NCBI RefSeq assembly: GCF_005405425.1
Contig: NZ_BJEA01000008.1
Span: 62,001 to 126,000, forward strand
Length of the DNA: 64,000 bases
Direction: 5' to 3'
Source: Lactiplantibacillus modestisalitolerans
GTDB lineage: Bacteria; Bacillota; Bacilli; Lactobacillales; Lactobacillaceae
Shown: one piece after another, positions 36,302 through 45,181 of the stretch
How positions within the stretch are numbered: the first letter of the stretch is position 1
How the letters are laid out: every line of letters begins with the position of its first letter
The notes under the pieces: model-generated
The model's input: only the letters and a program-made list of their open reading frames with translations
Database searches by the model: none
Told to the model about the DNA's origin: nothing
Made by a program: the position numbers and the translations under genes

Positions 36302-36556
36302 AAAAAGTCCCCGTATGCGCTCAGGCATACGGGGACGACGTTGCCGTGTTACCACCCCGATTTAGGTGCAGTGCACCCACTCGATGGGGAATAACGCACC
36401 CAAACGGGTCACGGAAAGGTGACCGGTACTTCGAGCCCATCTTCTGCGTGGGGGGTGCCGTCCTTGCACTGTCGACGGTCGCTAAATCACGGTGCCACGC
36501 ATACTCTGCTCTGCAATTACCTAAGATTAAAATTTCATGGTTTTTTGATTAATTTA
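36302..36556 (-). promoter_or_regulatory. T-box riboswitch, methionine specifier, controlling oppA
   Basis: The minus strand shows all T-box parts. In stem I, AGTA (36502-36505) lies opposite GAA-G-ATG-G, placing the specifier ATG (Met) at 36438-36440 by the spacing seen in the glyQS leader. The T-box core GGGGTGGTAACACGGC (36343-36358) has TGGT, which pairs with tRNA ending ACCA and so with A73, as in tRNA-Met. A 12-bp perfect terminator GTCCCCGTATGC/GCATACGGGGAC (36307-36336) is followed by TTTTT. Uncharged tRNA-Met should stabilise the antiterminator and allow transcription of the small ORF and oppA. Confidence 0.9.
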
Positions 36557-36585
36557 AGGTTAAGGCTTTGGTTTACATTTGTCAA
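36557..36585 (-). promoter_or_regulatory. Promoter of the T-box-oppA transcript
   Basis: TTGACA (36580-36585) and TAACCT (36557-36562) are 17 nt apart on the minus strand, directly before the T-box leader. Confidence 0.65.
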
Positions 36586-36595
36586 TGATTTTTTT

Positions 36596-36838
36596 AGAGT
36601 GTGAGGAGCGGCGGATTGATGCCGAGCACTACCTAGCTAAGGCGTTATCGCGGTTTATGCGATGGCGCCTTAGCGTAGTAGGCACAGGCGTCAGCCGCTC
36701 CGAACACGTTTCAAAGGCAGAGTGTGAGGGCCAGCGGGTTGACCTTGAGCATTGCCTAGCTAAGGCGTTGTCGCGGGTTGTGCGATGGCGCCTTAGCGTA
36801 GCAAGCGCAGAGGTCAGCTGGTCCGAACACGTTTCGGC
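36596..36838 (-). repeat. Family 1 structured repeat, block 3 (two complete units)
   Basis: Two head-to-tail units, 36596-36713 and 36719-36838, each from AGAGTGTGAGG to ACACGTTTC. In the second, arms GCTAAGGCG (36759-36767) and CGCCTTAGC (36789-36797) pair perfectly; in the first an inner ATCGC/GCGAT stem adds to the same outer stem. The block lies between the proA terminator and the oppA promoter. Confidence 0.9.
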
Positions 36839-36847
36839 GAGATATAA

Positions 36848-36875
36848 CAAAAAAAGAGGCCCACACCGGGCCCCT
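36848..36875 (-). terminator. Terminator after proA
   Basis: On the minus strand, GGGGCCC and GGGCCTC pair imperfectly and are followed by TTTTTTTG. Confidence 0.7.
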
Positions 36876-36902
36876 TCCATCATTGTCAAATATTAAGTAT
36901 CC

Positions 36903-38153
36903 TTACTGCCGTACCTGACCATTCCCATCGATCACGTACTTATACGACGTTAGCTCCGCTAAGCCCATCGGACCGCGAGCGTGCAGTTTCTGGGTTGAAA
37001 TCCCAATTTCTGCCCCGAAACCGAATTCGAAGCCATCCGTAAAGCGGGTGGACGCGTTAATGTAAACGCAAGCGGCGTTGACCCGTTGCTGGAATTGTTT
37101 CCCAGCTTGGTAATTATCCGTCACAATCGCTTCGGAATGCTGGGTATTGTAGCGGTTGATGTGCTGAATCGCTTCATCCTCAGATTGCACCACTTTAACC
37201 GCGATAATCAAGTCGTTATATTCCGTACCCCAGTCTTCCGGTGTGGCGGGAACCACGTCGGGCACGATGGCTTGGGTGGCTGCGTCTCCGCGAACTTCCA
37301 CCCCGTGGTCACGCAGGGCTTGAATAATGGTTGGTAAGTAGTCCTTTGCAACCGCTTCGTGAATCAATAATTTTTCGGTGGCGTTGCAGACCGATGGCCG
37401 TTGGACCTTGCCGTTAACGACGATTTCAGTAGCCATTTTAAGTTGGGCCGCCTGGTCGACGTAGACGTGGCAGTTACCCGCACCCGTTTCGATGACGGGA
37501 ACGGTCGCTTTTTGCAAGACCGTTTGAATCAGACGCGCACTGCCGCGCGGAATCAGCACGTCAACGTAGCCGGTCAACTGCATGAACTTCGCGGCGGTTT
37601 CGTGGGAGGTATCCTGGATCAACTGAATCGCGTTTTCGTCCAAGCCCTGATCCGCTAACACGGCGCGCAAGACTTGCACTAAGGCTTGGTTGGAATGCAA
37701 AGCTTCCTTACCACCCCGTAAAATAACCGCGTTCCCGGTTTTGAAGCACAGCGCGGACGCGTCAACCGTCACGTTGGGCCGGGCTTCAAAAATCATCCCG
37801 ATAACGCCGAGCGGGACCCGTTGCTTGGCAATCATTAGGCCGGCCGCGTTTTTCCACGCCCGGTCCACGTTGCCAATTGGATCGGGTAAGCCCGCGACTT
37901 GTTCTAAGCCGAGCGCCATCGCGTCAATCCGGTCAGCCGTTAGCTTTAAGCGGTCAACGAACTTCGCCGGCACTTGCGGATTCTCTAAATCGCGCGCGTT
38001 AGCGGCTAAAATTTCACTCGCGTGCGTCCGTAAAGCCGCTGCCATGGCGGTCAAAACGGTATTTTTAACGGTGGTTGAACACTGGGCCAGCGTGGCACTA
38101 GCCGTTTGGGCGCGTTGGCCCAACTGTTCTAAATCAGCGGTTGTCATTTCCAT
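36903..38153 (-). CDS. proA: Glutamate-5-semialdehyde dehydrogenase (gamma-glutamyl phosphate reductase)
   Basis: 416 residues. It reduces gamma-glutamyl phosphate with NADPH to glutamate semialdehyde, the second step of proline synthesis. Visible motifs: GVIGMIFEARPNVTVDA, the nucleotide-binding ILRGGKEALHSN, the catalytic Cys in VQRPSVCNATEKLL and the C-terminal GFGAEIGISTQKLHARGPMGL. It follows proB by 31 nt with an AGGAGG site before the ATG. ProA is the last gene of the MFS-proB-proA transcript. Confidence 0.96.
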   Translation of the reverse strand: MEMTTADLEQLGQRAQTASATLAQCSTTVKNTVLTAMAAALRTHASEILAANARDLENPQVPAKFVDRLKLTADRIDAMALGLEQVAGLPDPIGNVDRAWKNAAGLMIAKQRVPLGVIGMIFEARPNVTVDASALCFKTGNAVILRGGKEALHSNQALVQVLRAVLADQGLDENAIQLIQDTSHETAAKFMQLTGYVDVLIPRGSARLIQTVLQKATVPVIETGAGNCHVYVDQAAQLKMATEIVVNGKVQRPSVCNATEKLLIHEAVAKDYLPTIIQALRDHGVEVRGDAATQAIVPDVVPATPEDWGTEYNDLIIAVKVVQSEDEAIQHINRYNTQHSEAIVTDNYQAGKQFQQRVNAACVYINASTRFTDGFEFGFGAEIGISTQKLHARGPMGLAELTSYKYVIDGNGQVRQ

Positions 38154-38184
38154 GAAGCTACCTCCTAAGTTAAAGTGTCTTTAA

Positions 38185-38973
38185 TTATCCAAATAAAGTG
38201 CCGACGGGCTCGCCAGCTAAAATTTTAAAAATGATGGCGGGGTCTTCACCGTTCGCCAAAATCATCTGCCCGTGCGCGGCCAGCATCCGTTCGGCGGCCT
38301 TCAGTTTGGTGACCATCCCGCCGGTCCCGAAACGGCTGCCGCTGCCACCAGCTTGCTCGTAGGTTGCGTCCGTAACCCGTTCAACGCGCGTTAGTAGTTC
38401 GGCATTGGCGTCGGCGTTCGGGTTGCCAGTGTAAAAGCCGTCGATGTCGGAAAGCATGATCAGTAAGTCGGCCCCGATGTTGGTGGCGACGATGGCGGAT
38501 AACTGGTCATTATCCCCAAATTTGGTTTCATGATCCAACTCATCAACCGCAACCGTATCATTTTCGTTAACGATGGGAATGACGTTCTGCGCTAATAAGG
38601 CTTCGAACGTATTCAACACGTTCTGGTGACTTTCCGGATAAACGAAAATATCGCGGGTCAACAAAACTTGGCCGATTTTTTGCTCGTAAACGGCGAACCG
38701 TTCCTTATAGATCGAAACTAATTCGGTTTGCCCAACCGCTGCGATGGCCTGCTGTTCAGGAATCGCTTTGGGCCGCTTTTTCAGACCGAGGTAGTTTAAG
38801 CCGACCCCAATTGCCCCCGAAGAGACGAGTACGACTTCACGGCCACGGTGCCGCATCGCACTAATTACAAACGCTAACTGGTCGATTGCCCGTAAGTTGA
38901 TCGCGCCGTCGGGATAGACGAGCGAACTCGTCCCAACCTTGATTACGACGCGCTTTGCGTGCAATTCTCGCAT
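38185..38973 (-). CDS. proB: Glutamate 5-kinase, short form
   Basis: 262 residues from the ATG at 38973 (MRELHAKRVVIKVGTSSL), the usual start of the amino-acid-kinase domain. The frame is open to 39042, overlapping the MFS gene, but the extra residues are only the parS palindrome read in frame. It phosphorylates glutamate for proline synthesis. Motifs: VIKVGTSSLVYPDG, VLVSSGAIGVG, IVNENDTVAVDEL, FGDNDQLSAIVA and GTGGMVTKLKAAERM. It lacks the C-terminal PUA domain found in longer forms. The ribosome site is weak. Confidence 0.93.
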   Translation of the reverse strand: MRELHAKRVVIKVGTSSLVYPDGAINLRAIDQLAFVISAMRHRGREVVLVSSGAIGVGLNYLGLKKRPKAIPEQQAIAAVGQTELVSIYKERFAVYEQKIGQVLLTRDIFVYPESHQNVLNTFEALLAQNVIPIVNENDTVAVDELDHETKFGDNDQLSAIVATNIGADLLIMLSDIDGFYTGNPNADANAELLTRVERVTDATYEQAGGSGSRFGTGGMVTKLKAAERMLAAHGQMILANGEDPAIIFKILAGEPVGTLFG

Positions 38974-38998
38974 CACTTTCACTGTTGCCACCAACTTC

Positions 38999-40228
38999 TT
39001 ATTTATTTGTTTCACGTGAAACATCGTCCGAATGAATATCAAGTTGCATATAATTGGTGGCCGTATGCTGATGCACGTGCACGACCCCCATGTTAATTGC
39101 TAATACTATTAATAAAACCACAAATGCTAATAAAAACAAAGCCTTATAGGACCAATTATCAATGATTACCCCACCGAATAACGGGCCCAAGGAGCGCCCT
39201 AACGCGCTAAACGCTTGCACTAAGCCTTGATAACGGCCCTTGGCAGCGACTGGTGATAACTGACTGACCAGCGTTGGCATGGCCGGTGACCAGGTGGCCT
39301 CCCCAATTGTGAGTAAGACCATTGCAAAAATAAAGTGCGGGTAATCGTGCGCGCTGACGAGTGATAAAAATGATAGTCCGACAAATAACATGCCGAAGAA
39401 AAATTGATAATATAAGTTTTTAATCCGGTCACCCAGTAAACTAAGAATACTTTGAATGACCACCAGTAAACCGGCGTTGACCGTCCATAAAAAGCTATAA
39501 TTGCGTAGCGGCATCCCCAAGTTCGTCATGTAGACGGAGAGGTTGCTGACCCATTGTTCGTACAGTAGCCAAATAATAAATAGACTAATAAAGAAAGTCC
39601 AAACCATCCAGAAGTTGGGTCGCGGTAACCGGATGTTTTTTTCCTGCCGCGGGTCGACCCCGGTTACGTTAGAGGAATCCACGTTATATTCAAACAACGC
39701 AATAATCAGGAAAATAACGAAGAGGCCGGTCGTCATTGAGAACAACAACGCCATGCCCATACTATAAACGATGCCGACAAACATCGTCCCGAACACGACC
39801 CCTAAATTGGCCGCTAGGTACATCAAGGTAAACGTTCGCCGAACCTTTTGGCGTGGTACGCTGGCTGCTAAGGCGTTAAACATGGTGTTCAACCACCCAG
39901 CCGCAAAACCGGTCACGACCAGTAAAATCGGGTACCACGGCCAACCGTGCCAAAAGATCAGCATGAAGTTGGCCGCCCCGTTCAATACAATTCCCATCAG
40001 TAATAAATAATACGGATTACTGCGGTCAAAGATGCGGCCCCCAATCGTACTGGCCAGGACGTTCGCCACTGAATTTAACAGTAACACGACCCCGGTTTCG
40101 GTCAGGGACTTTCCCAAAACGTTATGCATATAAATGGTCGTTAATGGCCAAATAAAGCTCATTCCAATGTTATTCATAAACTGCCCGGCAATTAGCCAGG
40201 GCGTTGCGATTGCTTGTTTACGTGCCAT
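38999..40228 (-). CDS. MFS transporter upstream of proBA
   Basis: 409 residues from the ATG at 40228, behind GGGGTGGTGG. The frame reaches 40282, but the added residues are not helix-like. Twelve hydrophobic segments are apparent. The loop-2/3 motif is GGRIFDRSNPYYLL, as in MFS motif A, and the N-terminus (AIATPWLIAGQFMNNIGMSFIWPLTTIYM) resembles the multidrug-type MDR group. The substrate is unknown. It overlaps the extended proB frame, its last codons form the parS palindrome, and it probably shares a transcript with proB and proA. Confidence 0.8.
   Translation of the reverse strand: MARKQAIATPWLIAGQFMNNIGMSFIWPLTTIYMHNVLGKSLTETGVVLLLNSVANVLASTIGGRIFDRSNPYYLLLMGIVLNGAANFMLIFWHGWPWYPILLVVTGFAAGWLNTMFNALAASVPRQKVRRTFTLMYLAANLGVVFGTMFVGIVYSMGMALLFSMTTGLFVIFLIIALFEYNVDSSNVTGVDPRQEKNIRLPRPNFWMVWTFFISLFIIWLLYEQWVSNLSVYMTNLGMPLRNYSFLWTVNAGLLVVIQSILSLLGDRIKNLYYQFFFGMLFVGLSFLSLVSAHDYPHFIFAMVLLTIGEATWSPAMPTLVSQLSPVAAKGRYQGLVQAFSALGRSLGPLFGGVIIDNWSYKALFLLAFVVLLIVLAINMGVVHVHQHTATNYMQLDIHSDDVSRETNK
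39008..39023. promoter_or_regulatory. parS site at the 3' end of the MFS gene
   Basis: TGTTTCACGTGAAACA, a perfect palindromic parS, about 16 kb from dnaA. It is embedded in the last codons of the MFS gene, just before proB. Confidence 0.93.
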
Positions 40229-40347
40229 TGCACCACCACCCCGTTCACAGACTCTAAGTTTCATCATAGCAAAATTTCTCAAAAATAACAGGGCGTTTGT
40301 GAGAATCCAGCTAAAACGGCTCGATAATAGGTGGTACTAAGACTGCC

Positions 40348-40516
40348 GCCAGTAGCGGGTGTCACCGGTTGGCTGGAACACTGCGGGCATCGATTTGAGC
40401 TCACTCAGAAAAACCACTGAGCAATCTCAAATTCGAGCCTTATTCTAAGCCGGAAGCACCCCACTTCCGGCCAAGAATAATTTCGCAGTTGAGCCATGGT
40501 GACCCCCACTACTGGC
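40348..40516. repeat. Family 2 structured repeat, copy C, with terminal inverted repeats
   Basis: The 19-bp ends GCCAGTAGCGGGTGTCACC (40348-40366) and the complement at 40498-40516 match at 17 of 19 positions. Inside are two hairpins: CTCAG/CTGAG near 40405, and GCCGGAAG/CTTCCGGC (40449-40471) extended by TTATTCT/AGAATAA. The left end continues into the family 2 core shared with copies A and B. The layout is like a miniature inverted-repeat element. Confidence 0.7.
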
Positions 40517-40703
40517 TAGATTTACCTTCATATGAAGTTTTGCGGCGTAATTTAACAAATCTCAATTAATGAAGATCATCCCACAGAACGATTACTAAAT
40601 TTAGTATCATCTTGCTTACTCATTTCGGTAATCACAGCGAACTGATTGAAAATTAAATTGGTAACCTTCCTGGCAGCTCAACACCAAGCATCATGGTCCC
40701 AAA

Positions 40704-40740
40704 TAAAATGGACCCCCAGCCAAAACTGAGCGTCCATTTT
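40704..40740 (-). terminator. Terminator after dnaB
   Basis: AAAATGGAC pairs with GTCCATTTT. On the minus strand ATTTTATTT follows. Confidence 0.6.
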
Positions 40741-40742
40741 GA

Positions 40743-42176
40743 TTAACCTTGTTGCGGGTCCTGCGCGTAAGAAACTGACGAAAACTTGTTGAACGGTTTG
40801 ACGAACAACAGTTTAACGGTTCCCCGCGCCCCGGCCCGGTTTTTTTCAATAATAACTTCAACTTCACCAACGTCTTCGGAGGCATCTTCATCGCGGGGAT
40901 CACCGCCATTAAAGTCACCACCGCCGCCGTTAAAGCCGCCACCGCCACCATCATCGTCTTCATCACCGCGATCATAATAATCTTCACGGTACAGGAAGGC
41001 AACGATGTCGGCATCTTGTTCGATTGAGCCGGATTCACGAATATCAGATAATACCGGGCGCTTATCTTGCCGTTGTTCCACGCCCCGGGAAAGCTGGGAC
41101 AGGGCAATAACGGGAATGCCTAATTCCTTGGCTAGCTTTTTCATTTGCCGCGAAATTTCGGAAACTTCTTGTTGCCGACTTTCGGTATTGCCCCCTTCAA
41201 TCAGTTGGAGGTAGTCAACGACGATCAGGCCCAGGTTACCCTGTTCCTTAGCCAGCCGCCGACTCTTGGCCCGAATTTCGGACATCTTAATTCCGGGGGT
41301 GTCGTCAATGTAGATACTTGCTTTGGACAAGCTCCCCATCGCCACCACCAGGTGTTCCCACTCTTCTTCGTTTAACTGCCCGGTCCGTAAATGACCGGCG
41401 TCGATACTTCCTTCCGCACACAGCATCCGGTTAACCAGCGATTCAGCCCCCATTTCCAAACTGAAAATGGCGACGGTCGTATCGGTCTTGGTCGCTACGT
41501 TTTGGGCAATGTTCAACGCAAAGGCCGTTTTCCCAACGGCGGGCCGGGCCGCCAAAATAATCAGGTTATCGGGCTGCAGGCCCGCCGTCATCTTATCTAG
41601 TTCGGTAAAGCCGGTTGGCAACCCGGTAATGTCATCATCGTTTTGGTACAACCGGTCAATTTCTTCAATCGACGCGTTCAAAACTTCGTTGATCGACTTA
41701 AAACCACTCTGATTCCGTTGTTCGGAAACGTTCATGATTTCGCGTTCAGCGTCGTCAAGTAACGTCGTGACGTCGTCATTTTCCGTGTAAGCCTTTTGCG
41801 TGATTTCGGTCGCCGTTTTGATCAACCGCCGAACCGTCGCCTTTTGCGCCACGATTTTGGCATAGTAGCCCGCGTTCGCCGCGGTCGGAACCGACCCCGC
41901 TAACTCGGCAATGTAGCTCATCCCACCAACGTCATCCAGCTGATTTTGGGCCGTTAAAAGGTCACTAACGGTCACCGCATCAATCGCTTCGTCGCGGTCA
42001 TTCAGCGTGACCATGCTGGCAAAGATGATCTGATGTGCGCGCCGGTAAAAATCTTGCGCTTCGACAAACTCCATCGCTTCAACCAAGGCGTCACCATTTA
42101 AAAAGATCGCCCCGAGAACCGCCTGTTCGGCTTCAATATTTTGAGGTGGGGTTTGATCTAGCACATCATTGTTCAT
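40743..42176 (-). CDS. dnaB: Replicative DNA helicase (DnaB family, DnaC of Bacillus)
   Basis: 477 residues. N-terminal primase-binding domain (AEQAVLGAIFLNGDALVEAMEFV...), a linker, and a RecA-like ATPase domain starting GFTELDKMTAGLQPDNLIILAARPAVGKTAFALN (Walker A). LGLIVVDYLQLIEG is Walker B; PVIALSQLSRGVEQR and DIRESGSIEQDADIVAFLYREDYY follow. It unwinds duplex ahead of the fork as a hexamer. After the YREDYY motif there is a Gly/Asp/Asn-rich loop of about 35 residues (DDDGGGGGFNGGGGDFNGG...). A short acidic loop at this place is normal, but a Gly-rich one is not. It follows rplI by 15 nt. Confidence 0.97.
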   Translation of the reverse strand: MNNDVLDQTPPQNIEAEQAVLGAIFLNGDALVEAMEFVEAQDFYRRAHQIIFASMVTLNDRDEAIDAVTVSDLLTAQNQLDDVGGMSYIAELAGSVPTAANAGYYAKIVAQKATVRRLIKTATEITQKAYTENDDVTTLLDDAEREIMNVSEQRNQSGFKSINEVLNASIEEIDRLYQNDDDITGLPTGFTELDKMTAGLQPDNLIILAARPAVGKTAFALNIAQNVATKTDTTVAIFSLEMGAESLVNRMLCAEGSIDAGHLRTGQLNEEEWEHLVVAMGSLSKASIYIDDTPGIKMSEIRAKSRRLAKEQGNLGLIVVDYLQLIEGGNTESRQQEVSEISRQMKKLAKELGIPVIALSQLSRGVEQRQDKRPVLSDIRESGSIEQDADIVAFLYREDYYDRGDEDDDGGGGGFNGGGGDFNGGDPRDEDASEDVGEVEVIIEKNRAGARGTVKLLFVKPFNKFSSVSYAQDPQQG

Positions 42177-42191
42177 TAAAGTTCATCCTTT

Positions 42192-42647
42192 TTATTTTTC
42201 GACCACGTGGACCCGAATTTTGGCCGTTACTTCTGGGTGTAACTTAACGGGCACGTTTGTGTAACCTAATACCCGAATTGGATCTGGCAATTCGATTTTA
42301 CGTTTATCTAACTTAACTTGATATTGGTCGGCTAAGGCCGTCGCAATTTGCTTGCTAGGAATTGAACCGAATAAGCGGCCGTCCGTGCCGGCCTTGGCTT
42401 TTAATTCAACAACCGTTTCGTCAGCTTCGAGCGCCTGCTTGGTTTGCTTCGCTTCCGCCAATTCTTCGGCTGCCCGGGCCGCTTCATTTTTTTGTTCAGC
42501 CTTCAAGGTCGCCACGGCGCCCTTGGTAGCAGCTTTCGCTAATCCCTTTTTAATTAAAAAGTTTTGTGCGTACCCATCCGGCACGTTTTTAATTTGGCCG
42601 CGTTGGCCCTTACCACGAACATTGCTTAAGAAAATAACTTTCATCAA
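42192..42647 (-). CDS. rplI: 50S ribosomal protein bL9
   Basis: 151 residues. The N-terminal globular part [36 protein letters not shown] is the bL9 signature. A long connecting helix (about 40-78, rich in Ala, Glu, Lys) joins the C-terminal RNA-binding domain. It binds 23S rRNA at the base of the L1 stalk. Its place between gdpP and dnaB is the standard Firmicutes order. Confidence 0.98.
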   Translation of the reverse strand: MMKVIFLSNVRGKGQRGQIKNVPDGYAQNFLIKKGLAKAATKGAVATLKAEQKNEAARAAEELAEAKQTKQALEADETVVELKAKAGTDGRLFGSIPSKQIATALADQYQVKLDKRKIELPDPIRVLGYTNVPVKLHPEVTAKIRVHVVEK

Positions 42648-42656
42648 CTATCACTC

Positions 42657-44684
42657 CTAATTAGATTCTGGGGTCGGTTCGTCCGTCGCCGTCAGTAAAT
42701 CGATCAGCTCCTGTTTAACTTCATCGACCGCCTTACCTTCAATCTGGGTTGCCGCGTTCGACAAGTGACCACCGCCACCCAGTTTTTCCATGTAAACTTG
42801 CACGTTGATCTCACCGAGCGAACGCGCCGAGATACCGACCCGCCCGTCTTCGCGACGCGTAATGACAAACGACGCGTCGACCCCGGACATTGACAGTAGC
42901 GAATCTGCCGCTTGCGCCGCCGTGACGGGATCGTACGCCTGGTCGTTTTCGCCGACACAGAGGGCCATATCCTGGTTCACAAATTCGACCGATTCGATCA
43001 AATGGTTGCGTTGCAAGTAGCTGTCCACGTTTTCTTTCATGAACTGCTGAACCAGTAAGGAATCCGCCCCGGCGGACCGTAAGTAGCTGGCCGCGTCGAA
43101 GGTCCGTGAGCCGGACCGCAGTGAAAACGACTTGGTATCGATCACAATCCCGGTCAACATGGCGGTCGCTTCAATTTTATTGATTGGTTCCGCGTCGTGG
43201 GACTGGTACTCGAACATTTCGGTGATCAGTTCACAAGTCGAGGAAGCGTACGGTTCAATGTAGACCAAGACCGGATTTTCGGGGAATTCTTCACCCCGGC
43301 GGTGATGGTCGATAATCATGACCCGGTTTTCGAGCCGTTCATAGAGCGCCTGCGACATCGAAATGCTTGGCTTAGAATGGTCGGCCATGATCAATAGACT
43401 TTGGTCAGTCGCCTTTTCTAACGCCTCAGCCGGTGAAATAATGGCTGCTTCGATGGTTGGGTCTGATTTTAACTGGTCAAGTAGTCGTTGAATGTCGGAA
43501 TGGACGTTCTGCTCATCCAAAACGACCCAACACTGTTTACCATTCATCTCGGCAATCCGCCGTAATCCTAAACAGGCTCCAACCGCATCCATGTCGGGTT
43601 GCTGGTGGCCCTGAACAAAGATTTGGTCGGACTGGTTCATTAATTCCTGGAGCGTCTGACTGATCATCCGGGCCCGAACCCGGGTCCGCTTTTCCATTGG
43701 GTTGGTCTTCCCGCCGTAGAAGCGGGCGGGCTCGTCTTCGGCCTTCACAACGACTTGGTCCCCACCCCGTCCAAGGGCGAGGTCCATGTTGCTCTGAGCT
43801 AGATCGGCAAGGTTATTCATGTTGCGTTCACCGTAAGCAATCCCAACGCTCAAAGTTAACGGAAAGTTTTGTTTCGACGTTGATTCCCGAATCCGGTCCA
43901 AAATTTGGAATTTGTTTTCTTCGACCCGCCGTAAGCTGCTAGCGTAGCCGAGTAAGAAAAAGTGGTCGTCATCCAACCGCTTTAAGTACATCCCAAACAT
44001 TTGGGTCCACTTAGATAACTCGTTCGTGACGTAGTTATTTAAGTTCGAAATATCGGTATCCGCCATTGACTGGGTAATCTCATCGTAGTTATCCAAAAAG
44101 ATCTGCCCAATCACTAACTTTTCATCTTCGAACTGGTCCGTCAGTTCCGCGTACTTCGTGACGTCCATCATGTAGACGGTGTTAGTACTTTGTTGCACGC
44201 GTAAATCAAACTGATAATCTTGCCAGCGAATCGTTGTCGGGGTGTCCGCATTCGCCGTCAACGTGGCGGCCAATTCAGCGTCCACGTCTTCTAGACGGTA
44301 GCCCAAAACATCCTTATCCCCAAAATAGCGCTGCAAGTACGGATTGACCCATTCAATCGTGTCATCGGCGTTAAAGATCATGACCCCGATGGGCATCTGA
44401 ATCAGGGCTTCCTGCTCCCCGCGTTTAATTCGGTAAGATAAATCGGAAATGTATTCGTTGGCACTCGAACTGAGTTCGATCAGCGTATTATACGATAAGA
44501 CGCCGGCCATGATAATCAGTATTAAAATAATCGTCCCAAAAATCCAGTTCATGAGGTAGCCCGTCACCAGCATGACGAGTGATAACCCGGCAATGACTAA
44601 TGCAAGCAACCGTAACTGTTCATTTTGCAAGAAGAATGGAATTTTTTCGCGCGAAAAAAATTTTTTCATTTCAAAATCCCTCAA
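42657..44684 (-). CDS. gdpP: Cyclic-di-AMP phosphodiesterase GdpP
   Basis: 675 residues. Two N-terminal membrane helices (about 20-60), a PAS-like haem-binding domain (about 80-150), a degenerate GGDEF domain (the catalytic loop reads FLLGYASSLRR, not GGDEF), then DHH and DHHA1 domains. The metal motifs are DMDAVGA and IDHHRRGEE; the DHHA1 motif is GGGGHLSNAATQI. It hydrolyses c-di-AMP to pApA and so sets potassium, osmolyte and cell-wall homeostasis. It is 10 nt upstream of rplI. Confidence 0.96.
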   Translation of the reverse strand: MRDFEMKKFFSREKIPFFLQNEQLRLLALVIAGLSLVMLVTGYLMNWIFGTIILILIIMAGVLSYNTLIELSSSANEYISDLSYRIKRGEQEALIQMPIGVMIFNADDTIEWVNPYLQRYFGDKDVLGYRLEDVDAELAATLTANADTPTTIRWQDYQFDLRVQQSTNTVYMMDVTKYAELTDQFEDEKLVIGQIFLDNYDEITQSMADTDISNLNNYVTNELSKWTQMFGMYLKRLDDDHFFLLGYASSLRRVEENKFQILDRIRESTSKQNFPLTLSVGIAYGERNMNNLADLAQSNMDLALGRGGDQVVVKAEDEPARFYGGKTNPMEKRTRVRARMISQTLQELMNQSDQIFVQGHQQPDMDAVGACLGLRRIAEMNGKQCWVVLDEQNVHSDIQRLLDQLKSDPTIEAAIISPAEALEKATDQSLLIMADHSKPSISMSQALYERLENRVMIIDHHRRGEEFPENPVLVYIEPYASSTCELITEMFEYQSHDAEPINKIEATAMLTGIVIDTKSFSLRSGSRTFDAASYLRSAGADSLLVQQFMKENVDSYLQRNHLIESVEFVNQDMALCVGENDQAYDPVTAAQAADSLLSMSGVDASFVITRREDGRVGISARSLGEINVQVYMEKLGGGGHLSNAATQIEGKAVDEVKQELIDLLTATDEPTPESN

Positions 44685-44865
44685 GAGTTCTCAATAATAA
44701 CTCTATTTTATCACAAACCACTAGTGGCTTCAGTCATAACTATCACTTGCGGCCCGCATCTTATCAAAGCCCGTCGTATCGGGGCTGAGCCCGTTAACGA
44801 CCTTAATTAAGACCGCTTGCTACGCCTGACTAGCAATTTCAAACAGCGCTATCCAAAACAATACG

Positions 44866-44897
44866 AAAAAGCCACAGCGCCGATGGCTGTGGCTTTT
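44866..44897. terminator. Terminator after rpsR
   Basis: AAAAGCCACAGC pairs perfectly with GCTGTGGCTTTT. It can act on both strands. Confidence 0.85.
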
Positions 44898-44909
44898 CAA
44901 AGAGCTGAA

Positions 44910-45146
44910 CTATTCTTCGGATACGAATGGTAATAAGCCCATGATCCGTGCTCGCTTGATTGCGATCGTCAAAGAACGTTGGTTCTTGGCGCTAGTTCCA
45001 GTAACTCGACGTGGCAAAATCTTCCCACGTTCAGAAATGAAACGACGTAATAAGTCAGTATCTTTATAATCGATGTATTCGATATGGTTTGCGGCGATGA
45101 AGTCGACTTTACGACGACGACGGCCACCTCTTCTTTGTTGTGCCAT
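44910..45146 (-). CDS. rpsR: 30S ribosomal protein bS18
   Basis: 78 residues: a basic N-terminus ([12 protein letters not shown]), then [50 protein letters not shown], the bS18 signature. It pairs with bS6 on the 30S platform and is the third gene of rpsF-ssb-rpsR. Confidence 0.98.
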   Translation of the reverse strand: MAQQRRGGRRRRKVDFIAANHIEYIDYKDTDLLRRFISERGKILPRRVTGTSAKNQRSLTIAIKRARIMGLLPFVSEE

Positions 45147-45181
45147 TGGTATTTCCCTCCTCGATCACGGTAGCAATGCTA

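Noticed and set aside
38973-39042. Longer N-terminus for ProB
   Set aside because: The extra 23 residues translate the parS palindrome and overlap the MFS gene; the kinase fold starts at the ATG at 38973.
44757-44850. GCTTGCTACGCCTGACTAGC as a seventh family 1 block
   Set aside because: About 11 bases match, but no arms or ends of the element are present.
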